Origin: Candidatus Bipolaricaulota bacterium
GTDB lineage: Bacteria > Bipolaricaulota > Bipolaricaulia > RBG-16-55-9 > DRXL01
Reading direction: 5' to 3'
Assembly: GCA_025060395.1 (NCBI GenBank)
Contig: JANXCC010000001.1
Coordinates: forward strand, 276 to 64,275
DNA: 64,000 bases
This document shows, one piece after another, positions 14,298 through 23,778 of the stretch (its first letter is position 1; every line of letters begins with the position of its first letter). The notes beneath the pieces were generated by a model. It made no database searches. It was not told the DNA's origin and saw only the letters and a program-made list of their open reading frames with translations. Made by a program: the position numbers and the translations under genes.

Positions 14298-17200
14298 AGC
14301 TCAACACCCCTTCGATCTCTTGGAAGATCTGTTCGTCGGTGAACAAGTGTTGCTGGACTGCACCCGAGGGACATGCCGCCACACAGGTGCCGCAGCCCTT
14401 GCATAGGGCTTCGTTGATCACCGCGACGCCCTTGGTGCTATGGAAGCTGATCGCGCTAAACGGACACAAGGGGATGCACGTCTTGCATCCGGAGCAGAGT
14501 TCTTCTTGGATGAACGCCGTGTTAGGCTCTAGCTCGACGAAGCCGCGGTCGATCAGCGAGAGCACTTCGGCAGCAGCGGCGCCCGCTTGCGCGACCGTGT
14601 CTTGAATGTCTTTGGGGCCTTGACACGCCCCGGCGATGAAGATCCCGTCAGCAAAGGTCTGCACGGGCGCGAGCTTAGGATGGCGCTCCAGGAAGAAGCC
14701 GCCCGTCCCGCACGAGATATGGAACTTCCGGCGGACTTCGTCGGCATCAGCTTGGGGCTCCAAGCCCACCGCGAGCACGACCATGTCAACGGGAATGCGC
14801 CGGATGACGCCGATGAGCGTGTCTTCAGCTCTAATAACGAGCTTGCCCTCTTCGTCCGGGGTCATGGCGTGATCGGTCACTTCGGCGACCCGCCCACGGA
14901 TGAAGTGAATCCCCTCCTCGAGCATTCGGTCGTAGAACTCTTCGTAGGCCTTGCCCGGCACGCGCATGTCGATGTAGAAGTTATAGACTTCAGCACCAGT
15001 ACGCTCTTTGATCAAGTGTGCGAGCTTGAGCGAATAGAGGCAGCAGACGCGCGAGCAGTAGGAGTTATAGTTTCGGTCGCGCGAGCCCACACAGTGGATG
15101 ATCCCGACGGCTTTGGGCTTTCGGCCGTCGCGCAGACGAATCTCACCACCGGTTGGCCCAGACGCATTAGTCATGCGCTCGACTTCGAGAGCCGTGTAGA
15201 CGTTGGGGTATTTCCCGTAGCCATACCGCGGGATTCTCCGCGCGTCGAAGGGCTTGAACCCCGTCGCTATGATAATGGAGCCGACGACGATCTCTTGGAA
15301 TTGGTCCTTCATCTCATAGTCGATCGCTTTCGCTTCACAGACTGTGGCGCAGAGCCGGCAGTCGCAGCAGATGCCGCAGTCGAGGCAGCGCTTCGCTTCC
15401 GCGATCGCTTGCTCTTGCGTATAGCCGGTATGCACTTCATCGAACGTTCGCCGTCGAGCCAGCTCAATGCACGGCATAGGGATCTGCCGTTGCATGGTGA
15501 CTCCACTAGTGTCGACGGTGTACGTAGGCTTAAACGGCCCTTCGAGCTCGCGGCCTACGCGCATATCTAATTTGTTGAGATAGCGATCTATGGAGATCGC
15601 GGCCTTTCGACCGGCGTACATCGCGTTGACGATGACATCGGGTCCAGTGACGCAGTCGCCGCCGGCGAAGACCCCCGGAACGTTCGTCTCTAAAGTCATC
15701 TCGTCGACTTTGAAGGTGCCCCACTTGGTTGTTTCTAAACCAAGCTTGTCACCGAGAGATTTAATATCGGGCACCTGACCGATCGTCGCGATGATCGCAT
15801 CGCAGGGGAGGACGAACTCCGAGCCGGGGATCGGCTCTGGGGCAGGGCGCCCCGAAGCATCAGGCTTGCCGAGCTTCATCTTCAAGCACTCCAGCGCCGT
15901 CACGCCCGTCTCTTTATTCCCTAAGATCGTCTTGGGAGCGGCCAAGAAGATCATCTTGACGCCCTCTTCTTCGGCGGCTTCGACTTCCTTGGGATCGGCG
16001 GGCATCTCGGCGCGCGTGCGCCGATAGACGATCGTCACTTCTTCTGCTCCGCAGCGGAGCGCCGTGCGCGCCGCGTCGATGGCCGAGTTGCCCCCGCCGA
16101 TCACCAAGACTTTCTTGCCAAGATTGAATGGGCCTTCAAGATTGACTCTTCTTAAGAACTCAATGCCGCCCCAGACGTTGGGTAAGTCTTCGCCAGGGAC
16201 GTTGAGCTTGCGCTCAACATGCGCCCCGATCGCGATAAAGACGGCGGAGTATTGCTTGCGCAACTCTTCGAGAGTGACGGCCTTCCCAACGGGGGTGTTG
16301 GTCTTGATCTCGATCCCGATCTCTTTCAGTCTATTGATCTCTTGTGTGATGACATCCCGTGGGAGCCGGAAGGCGGGAATCCCCACGGAGAGCATGCCGC
16401 CGGGGACAGGCTGCGCTTCGTAGATGACGGGCCAGTAGCCCCGCTGTCTCAGTTCATAGGCGCACATCAGCCCGGCAGGGCCGGAGCCGACAATCGCTAT
16501 TCTCTCTGCACGATTGACTTTAGGCTGCGGGAGCTTATAGTCTGGGAAGAGATCGGTCACAAAGCGCTTCAACGCCGGAATATTGAGCGGCTCGTCTACG
16601 TTAGCTCGCGTGCAATTGACCGTACACGGATGGGTGCAGACGCGCCCGCAGATCGCGGGCAAGGGGTTGTCTCGCAAGATCACGTCGAGGGCTTCTCTGA
16701 ACTTCCCGTGCGCAATGAGGGTGATATAGCCTTGAGCGTTCTGGTGGATGGGACACGCAGCTTGACAAGGGGGAGTGCCTCGGCGTGAGATAGTGAATGC
16801 GCTAGGCACGGCTTGCGGGAAGGGTCTGTAGATAGCTTTGCGCATCCCCAGCCCCTCATCGAACTCCGAGGGCACGCTCACCGGACAGACTTCTGCACAG
16901 AGCCCGCAGCCGGTGCACGTGTCTTCGTTGACGTAGCGTGCCTTGCGGCGAATCTTGACTTTGAAGTTTCTCAGATCATACGGTTCGACGGACTCGACTT
17001 CAGAGTACGTCAACAGCTCGATATTGGGGTGAGCACGGACTTGGGTCATCTTCGGGGTTAAGATACATGCGGCGCAGTCGAGTGTGGGGAAGCACTTGTC
17101 AAATTGCGCCATGTGCCCCCCGATCGTTGGCTCGCGCTCGACGAGATAGACTTTCTTTCCCGCGTCGGCGATCTTGAGCGCGGCTTCAATGCCTGCGATC

Positions 17201-17664
17201 CCGCCACCGACGATCAAGACATGGGGATGGACGGGCACGCGCTTCTTCTCCAAGGGCTCATGGAAGGCGACACGGCGCACTGCCGCGGCGATAAGCGCTT
17301 TGGCTTTTTCGGTCGCTTTCTGTCCGTCGGCGGTCACCCAGCTGACATGCTCACGAATGTTGGCCATCTGGAAGAAGAACGGGTTCTGCCCGCCTTCGGC
17401 CGTGGCCCTGCGAAACGTCGCCTCGTGCATCAGGGGCGAGCATGAGGCGACCACGACCCTGTTGACCTTGCCCTCGCGCAGGTCTTGTTGGATCAACTCT
17501 TGCCCCGGATCCGAACACATGAACTTGTACTCACGAGCGACGGTGACAAACGGCAGCGTCTTGGCAAACTCGACGACCTCAGGGATGTTGACTTTAGCCG
17601 CGATGTTGACGCCGCAGTGACAGACGTAGACGCCGATCTTGGGCGCGCCGTTGGTCTCAGGCAT
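14290..17664 (-). CDS. hdrA: HdrA with inserted GltD/NfnB-like NAD(P)H oxidoreductase module
   Basis: Start ATG 17664 follows AGAGGAGGTGC and gives 1124 residues, against about 650 for methanogen HdrA. The N-terminal thioredoxin-like domain (1-140) has VYVCHCGVN. The FAD fold starts at GGGIAGIE (153-160), with a DCAAC site at 196-200 and ferredoxin CTGCGLCAEVCP (250-261). Residues about 285-780 are a GltD-like insert: cysteines CQAACP and CGRVCTHPC, FAD loop GSGPAG (393-398), nucleotide loop GGGNSAIDAAR (523-533), and CLDCGICCDCRLC (760-772). HdrA then resumes with IHCVGSRD and CSRVCCLYSLK, ending in two [4Fe-4S] ferredoxin motifs. HdrA bifurcates electrons at FAD. The insert predicts a direct NAD(P)H connection. 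Confidence 0.9.
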   Translation of the reverse strand: MPETNGAPKIGVYVCHCGVNIAAKVNIPEVVEFAKTLPFVTVAREYKFMCSDPGQELIQQDLREGKVNRVVVASCSPLMHEATFRRATAEGGQNPFFFQMANIREHVSWVTADGQKATEKAKALIAAAVRRVAFHEPLEKKRVPVHPHVLIVGGGIAGIEAALKIADAGKKVYLVEREPTIGGHMAQFDKCFPTLDCAACILTPKMTQVRAHPNIELLTYSEVESVEPYDLRNFKVKIRRKARYVNEDTCTGCGLCAEVCPVSVPSEFDEGLGMRKAIYRPFPQAVPSAFTISRRGTPPCQAACPIHQNAQGYITLIAHGKFREALDVILRDNPLPAICGRVCTHPCTVNCTRANVDEPLNIPALKRFVTDLFPDYKLPQPKVNRAERIAIVGSGPAGLMCAYELRQRGYWPVIYEAQPVPGGMLSVGIPAFRLPRDVITQEINRLKEIGIEIKTNTPVGKAVTLEELRKQYSAVFIAIGAHVERKLNVPGEDLPNVWGGIEFLRRVNLEGPFNLGKKVLVIGGGNSAIDAARTALRCGAEEVTIVYRRTRAEMPADPKEVEAAEEEGVKMIFLAAPKTILGNKETGVTALECLKMKLGKPDASGRPAPEPIPGSEFVLPCDAIIATIGQVPDIKSLGDKLGLETTKWGTFKVDEMTLETNVPGVFAGGDCVTGPDVIVNAMYAGRKAAISIDRYLNKLDMRVGRELEGPFKPTYTVDTSGVTMQRQIPMPCIELARRRTFDEVHTGYTQEQAIAEAKRCLDCGICCDCRLCATVCEAKAIDYEMKDQFQEIVVGSIIIATGFKPFDARRIPRYGYGKYPNVYTALEVERMTNASGPTGGEIRLRDGRKPKAVGIIHCVGSRDRNYNSYCSRVCCLYSLKLAHLIKERTGAEVYNFYIDMRVPGKAYEEFYDRMLEEGIHFIRGRVAEVTDHAMTPDEEGKLVIRAEDTLIGVIRRIPVDMVVLAVGLEPQADADEVRRKFHISCGTGGFFLERHPKLAPVQTFADGIFIAGACQGPKDIQDTVAQAGAAAAEVLSLIDRGFVELEPNTAFIQEELCSGCKTCIPLCPFSAISFHSTKGVAVINEALCKGCGTCVAACPSGAVQQHLFTDEQIFQEIEGVLSYV

Positions 17665-18544
17665 GGAGCCGCGCACCTCCTCTTGCAAGGGTGAAGGGGA
17701 CTAAGAGCCGATGCATGCCGAGCTGGCGTTCCGGCACCCCAAGGGCAAGCCCTAACAGCTGGGTGAAGTAGACGACCGGGATCTCGACCCGCTCTTGGAA
17801 TTGCCGGCTCATCTTATCTTGGTAGCACTCTAGGTTAAACTGACAGAGCGGGCAGGCCGTGGCCACAACATGAGCGCCGCGTTTGAGCGCTTCCTTTAGC
17901 AAGATATAACTGAGCGGTACGCCGACATCAGGGAGCGTTCCCATCAAGCTGCCGCCACAGCAACGCGTCTTCAAGGGCCAGTCGACGGTTTCAGCCCCCA
18001 ACGCCCGCATCAGGTGATCCATGGTCTTGGGGTTGACTTGGTCATCGAACGCCGCGTAGGGGCGCACGATCTGGCAGCCGTAATAGCATGCGACCTTAAG
18101 ACCGCGCAGGGGCCGTTGGACCTTGCTTGAGATCTGGGGTATCCCGATCTCATTCACAAGGATATCCAAGGGATGGCGCACGTGCACCGTGCGCGCGTAG
18201 CTCAAGCGCGCTGCTTGCAGAGCGCCGTCTATCGTGCGGCTCACTTCGGAGTACTCTTCCATATAGTGTTGGGTCTTAGAGAGCACAAGATAACATCCGC
18301 TGCATGGGGCTATGAGCGTTGGGCTTCCATCCTGGCCTTGGCGTTCAGCCAAAGCTAGGTTCCGCGCTGCCAGGGCAAACGATTTCATCTCGTCTACGGC
18401 CATGTACGCCGTGGCGCCGCAGCAGTTCCAGTCTTCAAGCTCTTCGAGCTCGATGTTGAGCGCGTGGAAGGAAGCAAGCACCGATTCCTCATAGGCGCGA
18501 TTAGTGCCCTTGAGCGAGCACCCCGGATAGTAGAGATACTTCAT
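17657..18544 (-). CDS. hdrB: Heterodisulfide reductase subunit B
   Basis: The 295-residue protein has two cysteine-rich CCG domains. The first runs from YYPGCSLKGTNRAYEE to WNCCGAT and PCSGCYLVLS. The second has CYYGCQIVRP, TRCCGGSLMG and ATACPLCQFNLECYQ. In HdrB these bind two noncubane [4Fe-4S] clusters that cleave a heterodisulfide. A bacterium without coenzyme M or B would use another disulfide or acceptor, which cannot be read from sequence. It overlaps hdrA by 8 bases and hdrC by 4 bases. Confidence 0.9.
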   Translation of the reverse strand: MKYLYYPGCSLKGTNRAYEESVLASFHALNIELEELEDWNCCGATAYMAVDEMKSFALAARNLALAERQGQDGSPTLIAPCSGCYLVLSKTQHYMEEYSEVSRTIDGALQAARLSYARTVHVRHPLDILVNEIGIPQISSKVQRPLRGLKVACYYGCQIVRPYAAFDDQVNPKTMDHLMRALGAETVDWPLKTRCCGGSLMGTLPDVGVPLSYILLKEALKRGAHVVATACPLCQFNLECYQDKMSRQFQERVEIPVVYFTQLLGLALGVPERQLGMHRLLVPFTLARGGARLHA

Positions 18545-19182
18545 CTGTAGGCCACCTCCCGGCGCACCTCGCGTGCGAGCTTATCGATGAACGCTGTCGC
18601 TTTGGCGGCGTCGACCGCGCGCAGGAGTTGCTCGATCTGCTGGCGGTTCTTGACCGATTCAGCCCGCAAACTGAATCGCCCCTTCCGCAAGAGCCTCCAC
18701 CCTAACAGAGCTTGGCTGAGGATCTGCACGGGATTGGTCTTGGCATAGAGTCTGAGCACCAGGAGGCTCTCAGTGCTGCGCCCGCGCTTGCGCACTGCCT
18801 CAAAGAACTCGCGGGCAAGCACCGCCACGGGAAAGCGCTTGGGATCAACCCCTTCTTGGATGGCGCGCTGCTTCAGCTCGGCCATGAAATCCGTGATCTT
18901 GATCTTGCGGGGACACTCCACGGCGCAGGCGTAGCATGACGCGCACAACCAGATGGTGAAACTATGCAAGACCTCCTCTTTGAAGCCAGCCCGGGTCATG
19001 GCGATGATCTTGCGAGGGGAGTAGTCCATATAGGTCGCCAAGGGGCAGGTGCCGCTACAAGTGCCACACTGGATACACGCGAAGAGGGCGCGTCCCCCAG
19101 GCATGGAGGCGACCTCCTCAGGGAAACGTAGATCCAGCTCCGCTTCGTATCGGAACCGCGGCCACGACTGCCATTCTCTCAT
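18541..19182 (-). CDS. hdrC: Heterodisulfide reductase subunit C
   Basis: The 213-residue protein has two [4Fe-4S] motifs, CIQCGTCSGTCP and CASCYACAVECP, set in an HdrC fold with YSPRKIIAMTRAGF between. It carries electrons from HdrA to HdrB. It is the first gene of the hdrCBA-mvhDGA operon, with a GGAGGCCTCC-containing region just upstream. No membrane helices are present, so the complex is soluble. Confidence 0.9.
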   Translation of the reverse strand: MREWQSWPRFRYEAELDLRFPEEVASMPGGRALFACIQCGTCSGTCPLATYMDYSPRKIIAMTRAGFKEEVLHSFTIWLCASCYACAVECPRKIKITDFMAELKQRAIQEGVDPKRFPVAVLAREFFEAVRKRGRSTESLLVLRLYAKTNPVQILSQALLGWRLLRKGRFSLRAESVKNRQQIEQLLRAVDAAKATAFIDKLAREVRREVAYR

Positions 19183-19318
19183 CGCGGAGGCCTCCTTTCG
19201 CCGGAGACTCTATAGAACTATATAGAAACGCTCTCTTGTTCGTCCCATTCTAAAGCTTTTTTACAGGGAAAGTCTATGATTCTCGGCAGCCTCCTTCCTG
19301 ATATCCAGCAAAAGAGCC

Positions 19319-19332
19319 CTGATTAAGATCAA
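19319..19332. promoter_or_regulatory. FNR-type palindrome between hdrC and maeB
   Basis: CTGATTAAGATCAA has the TGAT-N4-ATCA core of CRP/FNR-family sites and differs from TTGATNNNNATCAA at one base. It lies 137 bases upstream of hdrC and 82 bases upstream of maeB in the 231-base divergent gap. No convincing -35/-10 pair was found in that gap for either strand. Regulator identity is inferred. Confidence 0.4.
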
Positions 19333-19413
19333 CCCTTGGGGCGTCTCCAGTCATGGCACCACGCCATCCTATCGCTTATAGTCTCTTGGAGAGCTCGTAG
19401 AAAGGGGTTAGGT

Positions 19414-21696
19414 ATGGGACTGAGAGAAGATGCCTTGGAGTATCATAGCAAGCATCCGGCGGGCAAGTGGGAGATCACTCCAACAAAGCCCTGTTTGACC
19501 CAGCGCGATCTGTCTCTGGCGTATACACCAGGCGTGGCCGAACCATGCCTGGAGATCCAAAAGAACCCCGAAGACGTGTACAAGTACACGACCAAGGGCA
19601 ATCTCGTCGCGGTGATCACCAACGGCACAGCGGTCTTGGGATTGGGCAATATCGGGGCGCTCGCGAGCAAGCCCGTCATGGAGGGCAAATCTCTGCTCTT
19701 CAAGCGCTTCGCCGATATCGACTCTATTGATATTGAAATAAACACTGAAGACCCTGATCTCTTCATTCAGACGGTGAAACTCCTGGAGCCGACCTTCGGG
19801 GGGATCAATCTCGAAGACATTAAGGCTCCCGAGTGCTTCTACATCGAAGAGACTCTCAAAAGAGAGATGAAGATCCCGGTCTTCCACGACGATCAACACG
19901 GCACAGCGATCATATCCGGGGCGGCCTTGCTCAATGCGCTTGAGTTGGTCAACAAGAGAATAGATCAGATCAAGATCGTCTTCAACGGCGCAGGCGCCTC
20001 GGCGATCGCTACGGCTAAATTCTATCTGCTCCTAGGTGCCAAGAAAGAGAATATCATCATGTGCGATACTAAGGGCGTGATCTACGAGGGCCGGGAGGAG
20101 GGCATGAACCCGTATAAAGCTGAATTCGCCGCCCGGACGAAGGCGCGCACTCTAGCCGAAGCCCTCGTCGACGCCGATGTCTTCGTGGGGCTCTCCGCAG
20201 CGGTTGGGGGCCTTGTCACCAAAGAGATGGTCAAGAAGATGGCCAAAAACCCCATCATCTTCGCGATGGCTAACCCCATCCCAGAGATCATGCCCCACGA
20301 GGCTAAAGAAGCCCGCCCCGATGCCATCGTCGCCACAGGACGCAGTGACTTCCCCAATCAAGTCAATAACGTCTTGGGATTCCCCTTCATCTTCCGTGGG
20401 GCTCTCGACGTACGGGCAACCCAGATCAATGAAGAGATGAAGATCGCTGCGGCCAAGGCCTTGGCAGCCCTAGCTAAAGAAGACGTCCCCGACTCGGTAG
20501 TCAAGGCCTATGGTTTGCAGTCCCTGCATTTTGGGCCAGACTATCTCATCCCCAAGCCCTTGGATCCCAGGGTCTTGCTCTGGGAGGCCCCGGCAGTCGC
20601 ACAAGCGGCCATGGAAACTGGGGTCGCGCGCATTAAGATCGACCTGAAAAAGTATAGAGAGCAACTAGAGGCGCGTCTAGGCAAGGCACGCGAGATGATG
20701 CGCATTATCATCAATAAAGCGCGGGCTAACCCCAAGAGAATCGTCCTGGCCGAAGGCGAACACGAGAAGATGATCCGCGCTGCCTATCAGTTAGTCTTCG
20801 AGCGCATTGCCAAGCCCATTCTCTTAGGAGATGCGCAGAAGATCCGCGAGCGCGCCCAGCAGCTCCAGATCAATCTCAACGGCATCGAGGTGATAGACCC
20901 GCGGACCGACCCACGGCGCGAACGGTATGCCCAGAGGCTCTACGAGCTGCGCTGTCGCAAGGGCGTGGCGCTCACCGAAGCCTACGAGCTGATTAACAAG
21001 CCCAATTACTTTGCCGCGGTCATGGTCGAGCTGGGCGATGCCGACGGGATGATCGCCGGCTTAGGTTTCCATTATCCGGAAGGGCTGCGCCCGATCCTGG
21101 AGATCATCAAGACCTGTCCCGATTGCAAGACCATCGCAGGAGCCTACTTGGTGACGCTTAAGAACCGAGTGCTGCTCTTTGCCGACGCGACTGTGAACGT
21201 CGAGACCGATGCCGAAAAACTCGCCGAGATCGCGATCCTGACGGCGCGGTTGGCTCGGGATTTCGACATCGAGCCTCGGATCGCTATGCTCTCATACTCG
21301 GACTTTGGTGCCGTGCGTCACCCGCGCACGGAGCGCGTGCGCAACGCTGTCGAGATCGTGCGTCAGCGCGAGCCTGGGTTGATCATTGACGGCGAGATGC
21401 AAGCAGACACGGCACTCATTCCGGAGATCCTCAACGGCGGATATCCGTTCAATCGCCTCAAAGAGCCAGCGAATGTGCTGATCTTCCCCAATTTGGAGTC
21501 GGGAAATATCAGCTACAAGTTGGTGCAGTGTTTGGCCAACGCTGAGGTCGTCGGCCCGATTCTGATCGGGACGCGTAAGCCTGCTCACGTGCTCCAGCGC
21601 TATCACGAAGTCAAGGACATCGTGAATTTAGCTGCAATTGCTGTGGTTGAGGCCCAGAAGCTGGAAGAAGCAGCGAAGGGGTGTTGTCCCGGATGA
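19414..21696 (+). CDS. maeB: Malic enzyme fused to phosphotransacetylase-like domain
   Basis: ATG 19414 after AAAGGGG gives 760 residues, the size of MaeB. Residues 1-430 are the decarboxylating malic enzyme: [22 protein letters not shown], the metal-binding FHDDQHGTA, and Rossmann [11 protein letters not shown]. Residues 430-760 match phosphate acetyltransferase ([39 protein letters not shown]). It converts malate to pyruvate with NAD(P)+. In E. coli MaeB the PTA domain is regulatory and not known to be catalytic. It stands alone opposite the hdr operon and ends at a strong hairpin. Confidence 0.92.
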   Translation: MGLREDALEYHSKHPAGKWEITPTKPCLTQRDLSLAYTPGVAEPCLEIQKNPEDVYKYTTKGNLVAVITNGTAVLGLGNIGALASKPVMEGKSLLFKRFADIDSIDIEINTEDPDLFIQTVKLLEPTFGGINLEDIKAPECFYIEETLKREMKIPVFHDDQHGTAIISGAALLNALELVNKRIDQIKIVFNGAGASAIATAKFYLLLGAKKENIIMCDTKGVIYEGREEGMNPYKAEFAARTKARTLAEALVDADVFVGLSAAVGGLVTKEMVKKMAKNPIIFAMANPIPEIMPHEAKEARPDAIVATGRSDFPNQVNNVLGFPFIFRGALDVRATQINEEMKIAAAKALAALAKEDVPDSVVKAYGLQSLHFGPDYLIPKPLDPRVLLWEAPAVAQAAMETGVARIKIDLKKYREQLEARLGKAREMMRIIINKARANPKRIVLAEGEHEKMIRAAYQLVFERIAKPILLGDAQKIRERAQQLQINLNGIEVIDPRTDPRRERYAQRLYELRCRKGVALTEAYELINKPNYFAAVMVELGDADGMIAGLGFHYPEGLRPILEIIKTCPDCKTIAGAYLVTLKNRVLLFADATVNVETDAEKLAEIAILTARLARDFDIEPRIAMLSYSDFGAVRHPRTERVRNAVEIVRQREPGLIIDGEMQADTALIPEILNGGYPFNRLKEPANVLIFPNLESGNISYKLVQCLANAEVVGPILIGTRKPAHVLQRYHEVKDIVNLAAIAVVEAQKLEEAAKGCCPG

Positions 21697-21702
21697 GCCG
21701 AG

Positions 21703-21734
21703 GGCCCTCACCCCTCTTCCAAGGGGTGAGGGCC
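21703..21734. terminator. Bidirectional hairpin between maeB and panB
   Basis: A perfect 13-base stem (GGCCCTCACCCCT with AGGGGTGAGGGCC) and 6-base loop sits between convergent stops. T-runs are weak on both sides, so it may act as a barrier or processing stem. Confidence 0.65.
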
Positions 21735-21744
21735 GGTTCGCAAG

Positions 21745-22620
21745 CTACTTCTTTTTGAGCATCCTGAGGAGCTTCTCGAGTTCTCCCTCGCCCATGCTGT
21801 AGAAGTGCTCCGGTTGCGGGAATTTTCGGGCCTTTACTTCCTCACGATACCGTGAGAACGCCTCAAGCAAGATCGGGCTTAGGTTGACATATTGCTTGAC
21901 GAACTTGGGTGTGAAGCGCTCGAACATTCCAATCATGTCATGGACGATCATCAGTTGGCCATCGACGTCTTGGCCACTGCCTAAGCCGTAGACGGGGATC
22001 TGGACGCGCTCGTGGATGATCTTGGCGACGGGCGCCGGGACGCACTCTAACAGAATCGCAAACGCGCCGGCTTCTTCGAGGGCTTCAGCGTCGGCGATCA
22101 GTCTTTTCGCAGTCTCGGCGTCGCGCCCTTGGGCTTTGTAGCCACCTAATTGAGTATACGACTGGGGCGTCAGGCCAATGTGCCCCATGACGGGGATACC
22201 CGCATCGGTGATCGCCCGGACGATTGGAGCCATGCGCGCGCCCCCTTCTAATTTCACGGCGTCGGTGCCGCACTCGGCCATGAAGCGCCCGGCATTTCTG
22301 ATCGCTTCTTCTTTCGAGATTTGATAGCTCATATACGGCATATCCCCGATGACAAATGCGTACTTGACGGCGCGGCAGACGGCTGCCGTAAACGTGATCA
22401 TCACGTCCATCGTCACGGGGAGCGTCGTCTGGTAGCCGAGCACGGTCATGCCTAGCGAATCCCCAACTAAGATCATGTCGATCCCAGCGCGGTCCATCAA
22501 GAGCGCTGTGGGGTAGTCATAGCACGTGAGCCAGCTGACGGGTTCCCCTTTGGCTTTCATCTCGTAGAGCTTAGGGATTGTGATCTTCTGGCGTTCAGGT
22601 TTTTCGGCTTTGGGTGCCAT
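21745..22620 (-). CDS. panB: 3-methyl-2-oxobutanoate hydroxymethyltransferase
   Basis: The 291-residue protein has the PanB signatures SWLTCYDYPTALLMDRAGID, LVGDSLGMTVLGY (metal-binding Asp) and GDMPYMSYQ. VKLEGGARM and MGHIGLTPQSYTQLGGYKAQG follow, then AILLECVPAPVAK with the catalytic Glu. It adds a hydroxymethyl group from methylene-tetrahydrofolate to 2-oxoisovalerate, the first step to pantothenate and coenzyme A. No panC or panD is nearby. It is downstream of a U32-like gene with a 15-base gap and an AAGGAGG ribosome site. Confidence 0.93.
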   Translation of the reverse strand: MAPKAEKPERQKITIPKLYEMKAKGEPVSWLTCYDYPTALLMDRAGIDMILVGDSLGMTVLGYQTTLPVTMDVMITFTAAVCRAVKYAFVIGDMPYMSYQISKEEAIRNAGRFMAECGTDAVKLEGGARMAPIVRAITDAGIPVMGHIGLTPQSYTQLGGYKAQGRDAETAKRLIADAEALEEAGAFAILLECVPAPVAKIIHERVQIPVYGLGSGQDVDGQLMIVHDMIGMFERFTPKFVKQYVNLSPILLEAFSRYREEVKARKFPQPEHFYSMGEGELEKLLRMLKKK

Positions 22621-22635
22621 AAGAGCCTCCTTGAT

Positions 22636-23586
22636 TTACGGCTTGGGAACAGCTAGGTCTTTTGCGCCCGGCTTAGACATTACTGCTTCGGGGTAGTTCT
22701 CTTGAATGAGTTCGTGAATCGTCTGGGCATACTTTACCTTCTCGCGGGCCATATCGGCCAAAAGCTGTGGGCTCGTCCAAGGCTTGTAGAGCGCCCCAGG
22801 GCCGGCAGCACACGCCGGGCCATGCTCGATCTTAAAATAACACGGTGCACAAACCCGCACCATCTCCGGTGTATCGTAAAAGCGCAAATACCCACCAAAT
22901 GACTCAGTCAAGACGACATGCAAGTCCATGGGGATCTCTATAGCTTTTCGGATCGAAGCAAGCTGGGGCAGCGACAGATCTGCTATAGGGTTGAAGGTCC
23001 CTGCGCCCAGCATCTGCAAGACTCTCGCGCCGGCCGCGTTGGCGTGCCCTGCGTAGATCGAGACTTTGAACGTGACGTCCTTCGGGATGTCTCCCTTCTG
23101 CTTCAGTTCGTTGAGGAGCCACAGCAGCCCCTCGTCAATGACTAAGAACCCTCGAAAGCCCAACTCAATAGCCCTCATAATATCCGAGATCACATAGCGC
23201 AATTGGTCAGAGCCGCGAAATCTCAGTCCTGAAAATGCGCCTTCAGGAGTCACTAATTGTCTCCCCGTATCCCACGCCGAGCGCGGCCCGGGGGTGAGAA
23301 TCACCTCGAGCTTGGCTTGTGCGGCGAGCTTCGCAAATTCTTTGAGTTCTCTTCTGTCGAGGAGCGTCGCGCCCATCACGACCGAGATAATTCTATGGAT
23401 GGGCATCTTGCGCTTCTCGCTCTCGTCGATGAGCGCCTCAAGCACAGTGACGCGCTCAACCCCTGAGATCTCCATGCGATACTGGGCGCCGTCGGGGAAG
23501 CGTTTCTCGCTGGTGGGCAGCTCATAAGCGTCCCGACCAGGGATGCCAACCTTCTCCATCATCTTTGCAACGTCTTGCATCTTCAT
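22636..23586 (-). CDS. TIM-barrel protein related to peptidase U32, role unknown
   Basis: ATG 23586 follows GAGGAGGCC and gives 316 residues. The sequence PGRDAYELPTSEKRFPDGA at the start and MGATLLDRRELKEFAKLA, LRYVISDIMRAIELGFRGF and MDLHVVLTESFGGYLRFYD later fit a family often annotated as U32 peptidase-like. I see no protease residues I could defend. It forms a two-gene operon with panB, which might point to a coenzyme-related role. The assignment to U32 is from general resemblance, not a domain search. Confidence 0.5.
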   Translation of the reverse strand: MKMQDVAKMMEKVGIPGRDAYELPTSEKRFPDGAQYRMEISGVERVTVLEALIDESEKRKMPIHRIISVVMGATLLDRRELKEFAKLAAQAKLEVILTPGPRSAWDTGRQLVTPEGAFSGLRFRGSDQLRYVISDIMRAIELGFRGFLVIDEGLLWLLNELKQKGDIPKDVTFKVSIYAGHANAAGARVLQMLGAGTFNPIADLSLPQLASIRKAIEIPMDLHVVLTESFGGYLRFYDTPEMVRVCAPCYFKIEHGPACAAGPGALYKPWTSPQLLADMAREKVKYAQTIHELIQENYPEAVMSKPGAKDLAVPKP

Positions 23587-23689
23587 GAGAGAGGCCTCCT
23601 CATCTCTATGGGTTTTTTGATTGTAGAGCTTGATCTTAGGACACACCATGACCCAGCGCAGCTTCGGAGATGATCGTCAGCATTGTTTC

Positions 23690-23718
23690 TGGACAGGTCT
23701 TTGTTTATAGTTTATACT
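23690..23718 (+). promoter_or_regulatory. Promoter of the thiolase-DUF35 operon
   Basis: TGGACA (23690-23695), a 17-base spacer and TATACT (23713-23718) each match the consensus at five of six bases. The first gene starts at 23779, leaving a leader of about 54 bases. Confidence 0.6.
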
Positions 23719-23778
23719 CAATGAGCGCTTCTGGCGTTTAATTGAGAGATGGCCGAAAAGCACGTGAAGGAGGCATCT

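Noticed and set aside
14587..15570. Long plus-strand open frame of 327 codons inside the hdrA region
   Set aside because: It lies antisense to conserved HdrA sequence, has no recognisable domain and no ribosome site. High GC codon bias in hdrA explains the absence of stops.
16219..16788. Plus-strand open frame of 189 codons opposite the GltD-like insert
   Set aside because: It is the antisense shadow of a well-supported coding region and its translation has no family resemblance.
19183..19413. Sigma-70 promoters for hdrC and maeB in the divergent gap
   Set aside because: TATAGT-like boxes exist on both strands, but no -35 element lies at a 16-18 base distance, so I did not call them.
20620..21696. 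Phosphotransacetylase half of maeB as a separate acetate-producing enzyme
   Set aside because: It is fused in frame to the malic enzyme, and this fusion is the standard MaeB layout whose second domain is regulatory.
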